This document shows, piece after piece, positions 17,850-27,221 of a stretch of DNA of 64,000 bases. Origin of the DNA: CAYMKL01 sp964390805 (GTDB taxonomy: Bacteria; Chloroflexota; Anaerolineae; VGOG01); the NCBI GenBank assembly GCA_964390805.1, contig CAYMKL010000006.1, positions 1 to 64,000 of the forward strand, read 5' to 3'. Numbering within the stretch: the first letter of the stretch is position 1; each line of letters begins with the position of its first letter. A program made the position numbers and the translations under genes. The notes under the pieces are model-generated. The model had not been told where the DNA came from. It did not search any database and worked only from the letters and a program-made list of their open reading frames with translations.

Positions 17850-19253
17850 ATGAAAAAGCACTTGCCTGTATTACTGATGGGGGCCCTGTTACTGGCCCTG
17901 TTTGCAACGGCCTGCTCACAGGCGGCGCCTGAGGTGATTGAGAAAGAGGTGGTCGTCGAGAAGCCGGTCGTGGAGACCGTGGTGGTCGAGAAAGAAGTGA
18001 TCGTTGAGAAATCGGTCGTCGAGACCGTGGTGGTGGAGAAGGAAGTGGTGGTGGAGAAGGAAGTGAAAGTGACGGTGCCGCCTGAGCCGGTGACCCTCAC
18101 CCACTTCACATTCTCCGCCGCCCCAGATCACCTGGAAGACCTGGATGAGATGATTCAGATCTTTGGGCAAACTCATCCCAACATCAAGATCAAAGTAGAA
18201 ACGGCATCCTGGGGTGACTACTTCACCAAGTTGCCGACGCTCATCGCCGGCGGGACAGCACCGGATGTCTTCGAGCTGAACTACGAGAACTTCGTCAGCT
18301 TCGCCTCCAAGGGAGTGCTGCTGAATCTGGATCCCATGGCCAAGGCCGACGCCTCGTTCGACCCGGACGTCTTCTATCCACGGGCGCAAGGTGCATTTAG
18401 TTTCAACGGTATGCAGCTTGGCCTACCGGAGACGTTCTCAACGGTGGTTCTGTTCTACAACAAAGACCTCTTTGACCAAGCTGGCCTGGCCTACCCAGCC
18501 GACGATTGGACATGGGAGGACGCAGTAACAGCCGCGGAGGCACTCACTGACGCCGACGCGGGCGTATGGGGTCTCTACTCCCCTACCCAGTTCTGGGAGT
18601 TCTACAAGAAGGCCGCCCAGAACGACTGCGAATTCTTCAACGCGGACCAGACCGAAGTGACCATCAACACTCCCGAGTGTGTCGAAGCACTTGAGACGAT
18701 GGTGGGCTTCGTGACCAAAGACAAGGTCATGCCCAGCGACGCCGAGATGGGTGGCGTGTCGGATGGAGATATGTTCAAGGCTGGCGATATCGCCATGGCC
18801 GTCACCGGAATCTGGATGTTCGCCGCTTTCGAGGATGCACCCTTCGAATGGGACATTCAGGTGGAGCCTGGACTCAAGCAGCAAGCCACTCACTTCTTCG
18901 CCAACGCGGTCTCAGTGTTCGCCGCTACCAAGCATCCTCAGGAAGCCTGGGAGTGGGTCAAGTTCTTCACCAGCAGCCCCGAGATGGCACAGATCCGCGT
19001 GGATTCGGGATGGGAGTTGCCGGCCCTCAACAACCCAGCTTATGTCGAGGACTACCTGAAACTGAGTCCGCCCGACAACCGCACGGCCGTCTTCCAGTCT
19101 TTGGAGCACGCCATCGTGCCGCCGGTGATCGAGCGCCAGAACGAGATGCAGGACATCGTCAATCAGCTTCTGGATCAGGTGAAGCTGGGACAGCTCACGC
19201 CGCAGGAAGCGCTAGATCAAGCCAAGGCGCAGATCGAAGAGCTGATGAGGTAG
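17850..19253 (+). CDS. Extracellular sugar-binding lipoprotein (SBP family 1)
   Basis: A 467-residue lipoprotein. I chose ATG 17850 (MKKHLPVLLMGALLLALFATAC), which begins directly with the signal peptide and follows AAGGAGG, although the spacing is 15 nt; a longer frame would put a hydrophilic extension before the signal. The lipobox is LFATAC. Residues about 28-70 are a long stalk made of V-V-E-K-E-V-type units, partly repeated with a 14-residue period (VVETVVVEKEV twice). The rest is a solute-binding fold of the MalE/UgpB group (WGDYFTKLPTLIAGGTAPDVFEL, MQLGLPETFSTVVLFYNKDLF, AMAVTGIWMF). It would deliver an oligosaccharide to the permeases encoded upstream. A terminator-like hairpin follows. 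Confidence 0.9.
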   Translation: MKKHLPVLLMGALLLALFATACSQAAPEVIEKEVVVEKPVVETVVVEKEVIVEKSVVETVVVEKEVVVEKEVKVTVPPEPVTLTHFTFSAAPDHLEDLDEMIQIFGQTHPNIKIKVETASWGDYFTKLPTLIAGGTAPDVFELNYENFVSFASKGVLLNLDPMAKADASFDPDVFYPRAQGAFSFNGMQLGLPETFSTVVLFYNKDLFDQAGLAYPADDWTWEDAVTAAEALTDADAGVWGLYSPTQFWEFYKKAAQNDCEFFNADQTEVTINTPECVEALETMVGFVTKDKVMPSDAEMGGVSDGDMFKAGDIAMAVTGIWMFAAFEDAPFEWDIQVEPGLKQQATHFFANAVSVFAATKHPQEAWEWVKFFTSSPEMAQIRVDSGWELPALNNPAYVEDYLKLSPPDNRTAVFQSLEHAIVPPVIERQNEMQDIVNQLLDQVKLGQLTPQEALDQAKAQIEELMR

Positions 19254-19272
19254 AGAGTAACCTGAGAAAGGG

Positions 19273-19306
19273 GCAAGGGGCAACTTGGAGTTGCCCCTTG
19301 CTCTTT
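19273..19306 (+). terminator. Terminator-like hairpin after the binding-protein gene
   Basis: A perfect 13-bp stem (GCAAGGGGCAACT, 19273-19285, with AGTTGCCCCTTGC, 19289-19301), a 3-nt loop and TCTTT. The weak T tract suggests partial read-through into the GH31 gene, which would let binding protein be made in excess of the enzymes. Confidence 0.6.
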
Positions 19307-19333
19307 ACCCCTCAAGAAAGGTCGATGTAGTCA

Positions 19334-21775
19334 ATGAGTTCCGCTGCCACTCTTCAGGGCCTGCTTCACAATCCTCACGGCCTTGAGCATCCCTATGAGC
19401 AGGAACCCACGGAACGCTTCCCGCGTCATCCGATGGCTGGTGAACCTGTCGCATTAGGAGTGGCGACCTGGCCAGCCGAGACCGCCGAAGCTGTGTGGGC
19501 CACCTGGCAAAGGGAGTCATCTCCTGAGGAAGGCCGAGCCGAGGGCCGTTGGGAGCGAGACGCCCAAGGTCAAAGCTACTGGCGTATCGAACTGCCGCCT
19601 TTCGGCCATCGAGAGCGAGTCGCCTACCGCTTGCACACCCAGCAAGGCGGACGACGTATATCCACTGAGGACTTCTCCTTTGTCGCTAACGGCTGGTCTC
19701 CTACAAAAGAAGTTGTCCGCTACCGCATCGCTCCCCAACACCTTGTACTCCAGTGCAAAGCGGGCGATCCAACTCTACGGCCTCGCGTGACGATATGCTT
19801 CCCTATGGCAAATACATTGCGCCTGCGATTGGCGGGTCTGGATTCGGCTCCTCCGGAGGATGTTGGGCGCCACGCCCCGTTCCGGGTGATGGAAGAAACG
19901 CTCAAGCACATTACCCTGGTTACAGAGAGGATAGAGTGTCGGATTAACCTCCAGCCCCTCCGCCTTGAGGTTTACAAACGGGACGGCACACCCCTTCTGC
20001 TCGAAACGGAGGCCATGGCGTGGCTGATGGGAGAATCGAACCACCCACTGCGAGTGCGTCAGACCTTCAGCAGCCCCCCCAGTGAGGGATTCTACGGCTT
20101 CGGTGAGCGCTACAATGCCCTCGACCAGAGGGGGAATACCCTGGATGTTCGAGTATTTGACCAGTACAAAGGCCAAGACAAACGGACTTATCTTCCGATA
20201 CCCTTTTTCCTTTCATCCCTGGGGCCCTACGGCCTTTACCTGAATACGAATCGCAACGTAGCTTATGACCTGGCTGCATCTCGTCCCGACCGATGGTCAT
20301 TCGACGCCGAACTGGGGCCGGACGCAAACCTGGAGTACCATTTGATCGCTGATGAAGATCCCAAGCACATCATCACTGGCTTCACTGACTTGGTCGGCAA
20401 ACCCACGCTGCCGCCCAAATGGGCCTTCGGTCCCTGGATGAGCGGCAATGAATGGAACAGCCAAGCAGTGGTGATGGAGCAGGTGCAGAAAACCCTGGAG
20501 CATCGCATCCCAGCCACAGTGCTGGTCATTGAAGCCTGGAGTGATGAAGCCACCTTCTACATCTGGAATGACGCCCAACATGATCCAAAGCCTGGAAGCG
20601 ATGCCTTCTCCAATGATGACTTCGCGTTTCCGCCTGATGGCAAGTGGCCTGATCCCAAAGGCATGATAGATGAATTGCATCGCCTAGGGATCCGAGTGCT
20701 GCTGTGGCAGATTCCGGTCATGAAGAAGCTGGAAGAACCACATCCTCAGCACGATGCGGACGAGGCTTACATGATCAAGAAGGAATACTGCGTCCATGAG
20801 GCTGATGGACGACCCTATCGGGTGCGCCCCTTCTGGTTTAACGGCAGTCTGCTGCTGGACGTTACCAATCCCGACGCGGTGCGCTGGTGGCTGAGCAAAC
20901 GCGCCTACCTTCTGGACGACCTGGGAGTGGATGGCTTCAAGACCGACGGGGGGGAACACCTCTGGGGGCGAGACCTCCGCTTTGCCGATGGCCGGCGGGG
21001 AGACGAGCTTTGGAACCTCTACCCAAACTTGTACGCCAATGCTTACTACCGCTTTGTCCAGGACAAGCGACAGGGCGATGGAATCACTTTCAGTCGAGCA
21101 GGGTTCACCGGAGCGCAAGCTCATCCCTGCCACTGGGCTGGAGATGAGGACTCTACTTGGGAGGCTTTCCGCTATTCCGTCCTGGCCGGGCTGAGCGCGG
21201 GCATTTCAGGCATCCCTTTCTGGGGTTGGGACCTGGCCGGTTTCAGCGGAGAAATCCCGTCGGCCGAGCTTTATCTCCGGGCCGCGGCTATGGCAGTCTT
21301 CTGTCCCATCATGCAGTACCACTCAGAGTACAACGAACACCGCAAGCCCTGCCGAGACCGCACCCCCTGGAACATCGCCGAGCGCACTGGTGAGCCGAGG
21401 GTCATCGAACTATATCGCCGCTTCGCCCAACTGCGCATGGAACTGCTGCCCTACATCGAGGCTGAGGCCGCCCACTGCGGGGCTACAGGCGAACCTCTGA
21501 TGCGGCCGCTATTCTTGGATTGGCCCGAAGACCCAGTGGCATGGAAGATTGCCGACCAGTATTGCTTCGGGCGGGCATTGCTGGTGGCTCCGGTGGTCGA
21601 ATCCGGCGTTACTCAGCGACACCTTTACCTACCCGCGGGGAAGTGGGAAGACTTCTGGGATGGGACTCGCCTGACCGGTGGCCAATGGATCACACGACCG
21701 GCTCCACTGGACGTAGTTCCTGTCTACCGCCGCCTGGACGCTTCCTGGCCGGGCCTCTCACTCTGGCCTGGTTGA
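19334..21775 (+). CDS. Glycoside hydrolase family 31 alpha-glucosidase
   Basis: An 813-residue protein with no signal peptide, so probably cytoplasmic. Residues about 130-350 are the N-terminal beta-sandwich (GFYGFGERYNALDQRG is a GH31 signature). The catalytic barrel follows: WMSGNEWNSQ, VLVIEAWSDEATFYIW, and GVDGFKTDGGE, where Asp538 is the expected nucleophile; HWAGDEDSTWE gives Asp604 as the acid/base. IPFWGWDLAGFSG and a C-terminal beta domain (YLPAGKWEDFWDG) complete the family pattern. GH31 enzymes release alpha-linked glucose or xylose; with a GH15-like partner and a sugar ABC importer, imported malto- or isomalto-oligosaccharides are the most likely substrates. It ends 58 nt before the GH15 start. 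Confidence 0.9.
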   Translation: MSSAATLQGLLHNPHGLEHPYEQEPTERFPRHPMAGEPVALGVATWPAETAEAVWATWQRESSPEEGRAEGRWERDAQGQSYWRIELPPFGHRERVAYRLHTQQGGRRISTEDFSFVANGWSPTKEVVRYRIAPQHLVLQCKAGDPTLRPRVTICFPMANTLRLRLAGLDSAPPEDVGRHAPFRVMEETLKHITLVTERIECRINLQPLRLEVYKRDGTPLLLETEAMAWLMGESNHPLRVRQTFSSPPSEGFYGFGERYNALDQRGNTLDVRVFDQYKGQDKRTYLPIPFFLSSLGPYGLYLNTNRNVAYDLAASRPDRWSFDAELGPDANLEYHLIADEDPKHIITGFTDLVGKPTLPPKWAFGPWMSGNEWNSQAVVMEQVQKTLEHRIPATVLVIEAWSDEATFYIWNDAQHDPKPGSDAFSNDDFAFPPDGKWPDPKGMIDELHRLGIRVLLWQIPVMKKLEEPHPQHDADEAYMIKKEYCVHEADGRPYRVRPFWFNGSLLLDVTNPDAVRWWLSKRAYLLDDLGVDGFKTDGGEHLWGRDLRFADGRRGDELWNLYPNLYANAYYRFVQDKRQGDGITFSRAGFTGAQAHPCHWAGDEDSTWEAFRYSVLAGLSAGISGIPFWGWDLAGFSGEIPSAELYLRAAAMAVFCPIMQYHSEYNEHRKPCRDRTPWNIAERTGEPRVIELYRRFAQLRMELLPYIEAEAAHCGATGEPLMRPLFLDWPEDPVAWKIADQYCFGRALLVAPVVESGVTQRHLYLPAGKWEDFWDGTRLTGGQWITRPAPLDVVPVYRRLDASWPGLSLWPG

Positions 21776-21833
21776 ATCCTGACAATTGCCCCCTGCCCGG
21801 TTTAACACTCATTTTCAGGAGGACCAACGTTTC

Positions 21834-22913
21834 ATGGTCGACCTCTTCCAGCACAGCATCCACGTTATTCTGGCTAATCAAGCCCCCACGGGGGCCTACA
21901 TCGCCTCACCCAGTTTTCCCACCTACCACTACTCCTGGTTTCGCGATGGCGCCTTCATCGCCCACGCCATGAACACGGTCGGCCAACACGAAAGCGCGCG
22001 TCGCTTCCACGACTGGGCAGCCCGCACCATCCTGGGCCACGCGGACAAGGCCAAACGAGCTATTGAGAAAGTCGAACGGGGTGAACCCGTGGGCGAGGAT
22101 TACTTGCACACGCGCTATACGCCGAACGGAGAGGAAGGGCCGGGTGACTGGCCTAGCTTCCAACTGGACGGATTCGGAACCTGGCTGTGGGCCCTGGCCG
22201 AACACCTCCGCCTGACAGCCGACCCACTCCCCTCCCACTGGCAGCAAGCCGCCCACCTCAGCGGCTCGTATCTGGCTGCCCTCTGGCGTTTCCCCTGCTT
22301 CGACCTCTGGGAAGAGCATCCGGACAAGATCCACCCCTACACCCTGGCGGCCATCTACGCGGGCCTGCGGGCCATCGGTGAGCTGACCGGCAACGCGGGC
22401 TGGCTTGCCATTGCCGTCGAGATCCGCCGCTTCGTGCTGGAGCACGGCGTGCAGGGCAGCCATCTAGTGAAATATGTGGGAAGCGAGGCTGTTGACGCCA
22501 GCCTGGTGGGCGTTGCCACCCCCTACCGCCTGCTGGCGCCGGATGATCCAATCATGCACACCACCGTAGCCAGGATCGAGGGCGACCTGCGCCATCAAGC
22601 TGGAGGGCTGCACCGCTACGCCGATGACACCTACTACGGCGGCGGTGAATGGGTGTTGCTGGCCACCTGGCTGGGCTGGTATTATGTCGAGATTGGAGAA
22701 CAAGCCAGGGCGCGAGAGTTGCTGGCCTGGGTGGAAGCCCAGGCTGACGGGGAGGACAACCTCCCAGAACAGATCCCTCAGACCCTCAATGACCCATCCA
22801 TGCTTCAGCCCTGGGTCGAGAAGTGGGGCCCCATCGCCCGCCCCCTGCTCTGGTCCCACGCTATGTACCTTATCCTTCTTCACGCTCTTTGTCCGGCACC
22901 CGGACCAACCTGA
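21834..22913 (+). CDS. GH15-like glycoside hydrolase
   Basis: A 359-residue (alpha/alpha)6-barrel protein of the GH15 glucoamylase/glucodextranase type. I chose ATG 21834 because AGGAGG lies 10 nt upstream; a TTG at 21786 would add 16 residues. WFRDGAF near residues 36-42 is the substrate-pocket motif, FDLWEEHPDK contains the expected general acid Glu, and GGGEWVLLATW is the expected base region. At 359 residues it lacks the N-terminal beta-sandwich of many family members and contains only the barrel. It is cytoplasmic by lack of a signal. It follows GH31 and ends the carbohydrate locus. About 670 bp of its 3' half recur, apparently without change, at 33227-33896. Confidence 0.82.
   Translation: MVDLFQHSIHVILANQAPTGAYIASPSFPTYHYSWFRDGAFIAHAMNTVGQHESARRFHDWAARTILGHADKAKRAIEKVERGEPVGEDYLHTRYTPNGEEGPGDWPSFQLDGFGTWLWALAEHLRLTADPLPSHWQQAAHLSGSYLAALWRFPCFDLWEEHPDKIHPYTLAAIYAGLRAIGELTGNAGWLAIAVEIRRFVLEHGVQGSHLVKYVGSEAVDASLVGVATPYRLLAPDDPIMHTTVARIEGDLRHQAGGLHRYADDTYYGGGEWVLLATWLGWYYVEIGEQARARELLAWVEAQADGEDNLPEQIPQTLNDPSMLQPWVEKWGPIARPLLWSHAMYLILLHALCPAPGPT
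22192..22861 (+). repeat. 670-bp duplicated segment, copy 1
   Basis: The 3' part of the GH15-like gene is repeated at 33227-33896, exactly 11,035 bp away in the same orientation. I compared both by eye and by translation in two frames and saw no difference inside these limits; on both sides the copies differ like ordinary paralogues (G/T at 22191/33226 and T/C at 22862/33897). Confidence 0.85.
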
Positions 22914-22941
22914 TGACTCTTTTCACGGGAACCAGAGAAGG

Positions 22942-22985
22942 AAAAAGCCGCCGACTTTCGCGCTCAGTCGGCGGCTTTGCTTTGT
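22942..22985. terminator. Hairpin of the GCCGCCGACT family after the GH15 gene
   Basis: Arms AAAGCCGCCGACT (22944-22956) and AGTCGGCGGCTTT (22966-22978) pair perfectly and are flanked by A and T runs, so it can terminate in both directions. The same hairpin follows the second GH15 copy (33959) and precedes it (33040). Confidence 0.75.
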
Positions 22986-23087
22986 CGCTTATTCACCTTG
23001 CCCTGCCCAGGCGAGAGCCCCGCCAGTGGTACTTACACAACCCCGCGCACTGTGATCAGATAATGACCCCATCCCATTGCGGGGGAG

Positions 23088-24452
23088 TCAGCCACACCTT
23101 TCTCCCCAATTCGCCGCCACCTGCATGATGTCCACGATGTCTATACGACAGTCGCCATTCAGGTCGTAGCGAGCCTCGTAGCTGGGCGTAGCCGGGTTGC
23201 TGTCAGGATCGGGGTTCTCACATGAGGTACTCCAACGGCTGGCAACGAGCATGATGTCCACAATGTCCACATCGCCATCACCATCCACGTCGGCAGGGAG
23301 GACACAGGCAGGTCGCGTGCTGTGGAAGATGTCCCAGTTGAAAGCGGAGACCTCCTCAGCCCAGGCAGCATGGACCGTGCCGTTGTTGACAAACAGCGCC
23401 GGGTCGGAAATGCCGAAAACGTCGCTGGCCACTGGCTCGCGGGCAGACCACGTGCTGGTGGCAGCGTATAGCTCGCGTCCCATGATGACGCTGCCCTCAT
23501 CCCAGAGGAGAAACCCACTGCCGGCCGAGCTGATGTCCAGCGCCGGGAACTTGGCGCTCTCCAACGTGCCTGACACGTCGTCGGCTTGCGCCCAATCGCC
23601 TGGTTTCCCTGACACATGGTAGATGGCCGTGTTGAAACCGAGCGCTTCCTGCCAGACGATGTGCACCGTGTTGTCTGGTGCCACAGCGAGGGAAGGGACC
23701 GTCGAGGTCTCATCTGGCGTGGCGGAAATGTTCTCGGGAAGGGACCAGGAACCACCACTCAACTGCGTATGCCAGATCTCGTTAAGGCCAGTGTCCGCGT
23801 CCGGACTCTGCCAGGCCAGGTGAAGGATGCCGTCGTAGCCAATGGCCAGTGCCGGTGCACTGCCCGTCCCATTGGGAATGGGGAACGTTGACCACGCGCT
23901 CCCATCGCTCGATTGCCCGTGGTAGAGAGCCGTTGCCCCGCCCGTGTTGTCCGCCCAGATGATGTGCAGGCTGTTGCCGGGCACGAAGGCGATGACAGGC
24001 GAAGAGGAGACGCCAGAGGTGGCAGAGACATTCACCGGCAATGTCCACCCCCCACCATCCCAGCGAGCATAGAAGACATCGAACACACCCCCAATCTCGG
24101 AGACGAAGGCCATGTGCACTCCGTCGCTGCTATCGAGGGCCAACGACGGGCTGTCGCCCAGCACCGCCTGGACCGGCGTCGTCCACGAGCCACTGCTGCC
24201 GCTGGTGTAGTAGATGCTCTCTTCCTCTTCCCACACCATGTACACGGTTCCGCTCCCCGTGACCACCAAGCTTGGCGCCCTGGAATCAGTGGCGGTGCTA
24301 GCCAAGTTCTCAGGTGTGGCCCATTCCTGCAGTGCGCTTGCGACCGTAGAAGGCACTGTGGTAGGCAAGGGGGCATCCCCAGCGGCGGCTGAGGATGCCC
24401 CGATCACGATAGCACAGCAAAGAGTAATGGCGAGAAGGGATACTCGATGCAT
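23088..24452 (-). CDS. Secreted sialidase-like propeller with dockerin
   Basis: A 454-residue exported protein. Residues 1-24 are a signal peptide ending in a small-residue region SSAAAG. Residues about 55-385 contain at least six similar units of about 50 residues with a V-H/Y-x-V/A-W core (TVYMVWEEEESIYYTS, NSLHIIWADN, GILHLAWQS, TVHIVWQEA), like BNR/sialidase-type propellers. I see no sialidase catalytic residues. The C-terminus holds a pair of dockerin type I / EF-hand repeats: DVDGDGDVDIVDIMLVASRW and DLNGDCRIDIVDIMQVAANW. A second dockerin protein is encoded at 30700. Its ATG shares one base with the stop of the DUF5666 gene (TGATG), so translation is coupled. Function unknown; surface display or binding is likely. 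Confidence 0.78.
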   Translation of the reverse strand: MHRVSLLAITLCCAIVIGASSAAAGDAPLPTTVPSTVASALQEWATPENLASTATDSRAPSLVVTGSGTVYMVWEEEESIYYTSGSSGSWTTPVQAVLGDSPSLALDSSDGVHMAFVSEIGGVFDVFYARWDGGGWTLPVNVSATSGVSSSPVIAFVPGNSLHIIWADNTGGATALYHGQSSDGSAWSTFPIPNGTGSAPALAIGYDGILHLAWQSPDADTGLNEIWHTQLSGGSWSLPENISATPDETSTVPSLAVAPDNTVHIVWQEALGFNTAIYHVSGKPGDWAQADDVSGTLESAKFPALDISSAGSGFLLWDEGSVIMGRELYAATSTWSAREPVASDVFGISDPALFVNNGTVHAAWAEEVSAFNWDIFHSTRPACVLPADVDGDGDVDIVDIMLVASRWSTSCENPDPDSNPATPSYEARYDLNGDCRIDIVDIMQVAANWGERCG

Positions 24453-26053
24453 CAGTCACTCTCGAAGACCTTGATGCGATGGGCTACCAGGGTGCCATCG
24501 TCTTGGAGCAAGGCCGTGACGCGAGCCAGGGCGCCGAGTTCGACCTCGCCATTTTGGGTATCTATCGCCGTGTCCGCCGTGACCTCGATCGAAACATTGC
24601 TGCCATCTTCAGTAGTGATGGTCCAGATTCCGATGTGATTCACGGTCCCCGGCAATTCCGCGATGATGCCGCGAATCCTCACTGGCTCAAGGCTGGGGTC
24701 TTTGACCTCGATCTCGGTGGCGCGCACAATCCGCGGCCCTACCTTCGTACCCTTGACCTCAGCCAGCAGTCCCACTCGCGGAGTGGCGCCTGTGATAATA
24801 GTGGCATGGGTGATGAGCACGGTCACGCCACCGACAATCCACACATCATCCTCAATGCTCTCTATACGGCCCCTGAATTCGACTTCAGGGTACTTGACCA
24901 CGATAAGCTTGGCTAGCACGGAGCGGTTGTCCAGGAGGAAGCCCTGCACCTTCACGTGGGCGCCCACTCGTAGCTCGCCCTCAATACGGGTGTGGTCGTT
25001 GATGAACACATCAACCAACGCGGCCGCGGAATCGGTGGTTGTCCAGACGTTCACCACGATCTTTCTTGGAGGGTTTCCTTCCATCTCTACGATGGTACCA
25101 CGGAACTCCACCTCATGTGGATGATCTCCATCCCGAATGTGTATCTTCAAAGCCAGGATAGTGCCGTCCTCCCGGCGGACAGCGGTTACTTTCGCCCAAT
25201 CCCCCACTTCCGGCCTGACTTCGGGTGGTCTGATCTCGGTATTCTCATTGACCAAGAAGGTGACAGCCGTGGAGTTGGTGGTTGCCACCGTCCACTCGCC
25301 GATCAACCCGGCCGGCAGGTCGGTGATCCTGCCTTCGAAGCGTACCCATTCATGCCCGTGGTCCTCCAGCACTTCGATCTCGGTGGCCAGGATGCTGCCG
25401 TTCTCTTGAAGGACGCCCTTGCCCTTTATCTCCTGGCCCACTTCCAAGTCGCCAAACGTAATGGGGTTACCATCGGCGTCCTTGATCTCCGTGTTCTCGT
25501 CCGTGACCACGGTGAGAGTGCGAGATCCCATCTGCACCGTCAGAGTTGGAAGTGGTGTAACAGCGACCTCGTCGGACTTGGCAATGATGATGCCACGGAA
25601 ACCAACTTGAGCATCGTCGGTCTGCTTCACGTGGATCTTGCGGGCCAGGACACTGCCATCGTTCTGGAGAACGCCCTCTACTTCGACCCGCTGACCCACG
25701 GCCAGATCAGCGATGGTGCCTTCCTCTCGCTCATGTCCGATGCGGATGCGCGTGTTGGCGTTGATGTGAACGGTCCACGTGGTCGGCGTGACGGGCGTCA
25801 GGGATGCTGCATCGTTTACGGTCTCGACGGTGATGGTGCCAGTAACCGAGTCAGTTCCAGAGGAGATGCTTCTGATGATGCCTCTGAACTCCACCTCTTC
25901 TGGCTCGTCGGTTTCAGAGGGAGTTGCCACTTGCGGCAACTCCACCAATTCCTCTACGGCAACACTGCCGCTAGCCCCGGCAGTCGAGAACGAGCCGAGG
26001 ATCGTGATGAGCATTAAGGCGAAAATCAGTAGTAGATTTGTCTTTCTAGTCAT
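24452..26053 (-). CDS. Secreted DUF5666-repeat protein
   Basis: A 533-residue exported protein made of about six to seven repeats of a DUF5666/OB-like unit of about 75 residues, each with the pattern VEFRGIIxxI, TxWTVxxxxxTxI, LxVGxxVEVEGxLQxDGSVLAxxIxV. I chose ATG 26053 (MTRKTNLLLIFALMLITILG), which begins the signal peptide and has AAGGAG 7 nt upstream; the longest frame adds 40 residues rich in Arg and Pro with no signal character. The repeats are predicted to be small beta barrels outside the cell; their ligand is unknown. The gene is the first of a two-gene minus-strand unit with the propeller-dockerin gene. Confidence 0.82.
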   Translation of the reverse strand: MTRKTNLLLIFALMLITILGSFSTAGASGSVAVEELVELPQVATPSETDEPEEVEFRGIIRSISSGTDSVTGTITVETVNDAASLTPVTPTTWTVHINANTRIRIGHEREEGTIADLAVGQRVEVEGVLQNDGSVLARKIHVKQTDDAQVGFRGIIIAKSDEVAVTPLPTLTVQMGSRTLTVVTDENTEIKDADGNPITFGDLEVGQEIKGKGVLQENGSILATEIEVLEDHGHEWVRFEGRITDLPAGLIGEWTVATTNSTAVTFLVNENTEIRPPEVRPEVGDWAKVTAVRREDGTILALKIHIRDGDHPHEVEFRGTIVEMEGNPPRKIVVNVWTTTDSAAALVDVFINDHTRIEGELRVGAHVKVQGFLLDNRSVLAKLIVVKYPEVEFRGRIESIEDDVWIVGGVTVLITHATIITGATPRVGLLAEVKGTKVGPRIVRATEIEVKDPSLEPVRIRGIIAELPGTVNHIGIWTITTEDGSNVSIEVTADTAIDTQNGEVELGALARVTALLQDDGTLVAHRIKVFESD

Positions 26054-26599
26054 TGGTATTCTCCTTTTCGTCATGGTTTGTTGGTGCGGGCAGGTCTCAT
26101 CGTTGCTCCCTCTAGGTCTAGGCAGTGGCCCGCCGCTGTCTACGGTAGCTGGTCCCACCGATGACCGCCACAACCTACACCACGATCAGAGCGCCGACAT
26201 GCCCACCATTCTATCATGTTTGCATATGCTTTGCTTGAAGTTTCCCTTGTGCTTACACTGCGTCTTTTCTACGGTTGCCTGCTGCTCGGCCAGGTGGCGA
26301 GAAACGCTGCGTCAGACATACAAAGAGATAGAACGATAGGCTCATTAGGTTATGCCCTTGAGGAGGACGAGAAATACATACCCAGAGCATCAGCGTAAAC
26401 CCAGGCTCCGAGCCCCGTCCCCGGGGCGGCCCGAGGACGGGCCTTCGAGCATCAAGTTTACGGAAATGATACCCAGAGGTCCCCTTGCCTCTCCCTGCTA
26501 CCTGTGGTATACTTCAGGTGCAGTAAAGACCCCTGACCCTTTGTCAGCCGCGTCCCATTCGTACGTATCGAACAACCCTTATTATCTAGCCATTGTGCC
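26054..26599. other. Divergent intergenic region
   Basis: 546 bp separate the divergent DUF5666 and sigma-factor genes. I find no convincing coding frame. It contains a GC-rich hairpin (GCCCCGTCC 26412-26420 with GGACGGGC 26435-26442) and the promoter-like pair at 26485-26513. No clear promoter for the minus-strand unit was found, although a TAGAAT read on the minus strand lies near 26210. Confidence 0.5.
26485..26513 (+). promoter_or_regulatory. Promoter-like pair upstream of the ECF sigma gene
   Basis: TTGCCT (26485-26490), a 17-nt spacer and TATACT (26508-26513) with an extended TGTGG. It lies 87 nt before the start codon and looks like a housekeeping promoter. Confidence 0.55.
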
Positions 26600-27151
26600 A
26601 TGTCTGATACCGACCGGAAACTAATCCTCGCCTGTCGCCGGAGCGACGAGCGCGCCTGGGAGACCCTCATTGGTCGCTACGAGCGCCTCGTCTTCTCCAT
26701 CGCCCGCCGTCATGGGCTCTCTGCGGACGACGCTGCCGACGTCACGCAGAAGGTGTTCATCATCCTGTTGCAAAGCATGGACCGCCTGCCGGACGACGTC
26801 AACCTGGGCGGCTGGTTGACCACCGTGACCCGCCGTCACACCTGGCGCGCCATGACTCGGCTAGGGCGAGAGTTGCCCGGCGAAAAGGAAAACATCGCCG
26901 AGAGCGCCATCCTGCTCGGCTGCCAAGCCCCTGACCCCATTGACCGCTGGGAGACATTGCAGGCAGTACACGAGACCCTGAACCGCCTGGGCGAGCGCTG
27001 CCGGCAACTCCTGCTGGCCCTGTACTTCGACCCGAGCGAGCCTTCTTATGCTGAGGTAGCCTGCCGGCTGAACATGCCTGTGGGCAGCATCGGCCCCACC
27101 CGCGCCCGCTGCCTGATCAAGCTCAAGGCCCTACTCGAAGAGGAAAGCTGA
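26600..27151 (+). CDS. ECF-type RNA polymerase sigma factor
   Basis: A 183-residue sigma-70 family protein. Region 2 covers about residues 10-85: ERAWETLIGRYERLVFSIARRHGLSADDAADVTQKVFIILLQ and GWLTTVTRRHTWR, the -10 recognition helix. Region 4 covers about 120-180 (LNRLGERCRQLLLALYFDPSEPSYAEVACRLNMPVGSIGPTRARCLIKLK), the -35 reading helix-turn-helix. It has the ECF layout with no region 3. Its neighbours are a small acidic protein, a TPR-CHAT protease and a subtilisin, all on the same strand, so it probably controls them or responds to them. The ATG at 26600 follows a poor ribosome-binding site. Confidence 0.9.
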   Translation: MSDTDRKLILACRRSDERAWETLIGRYERLVFSIARRHGLSADDAADVTQKVFIILLQSMDRLPDDVNLGGWLTTVTRRHTWRAMTRLGRELPGEKENIAESAILLGCQAPDPIDRWETLQAVHETLNRLGERCRQLLLALYFDPSEPSYAEVACRLNMPVGSIGPTRARCLIKLKALLEEES

Positions 27152-27221
27152 GATGTATTTCTTGTCCCCTGTAAAAGCATAACTAAGTGACAATACCTGC
27201 ACAATCTCTAGGAGGAGAGAG

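Noticed and set aside
24992..26017. 341-codon plus-strand open frame opposite the DUF5666 gene
   Set aside because: The minus strand has signal peptide, ribosome-binding site and repeated domains; the plus frame looks random.
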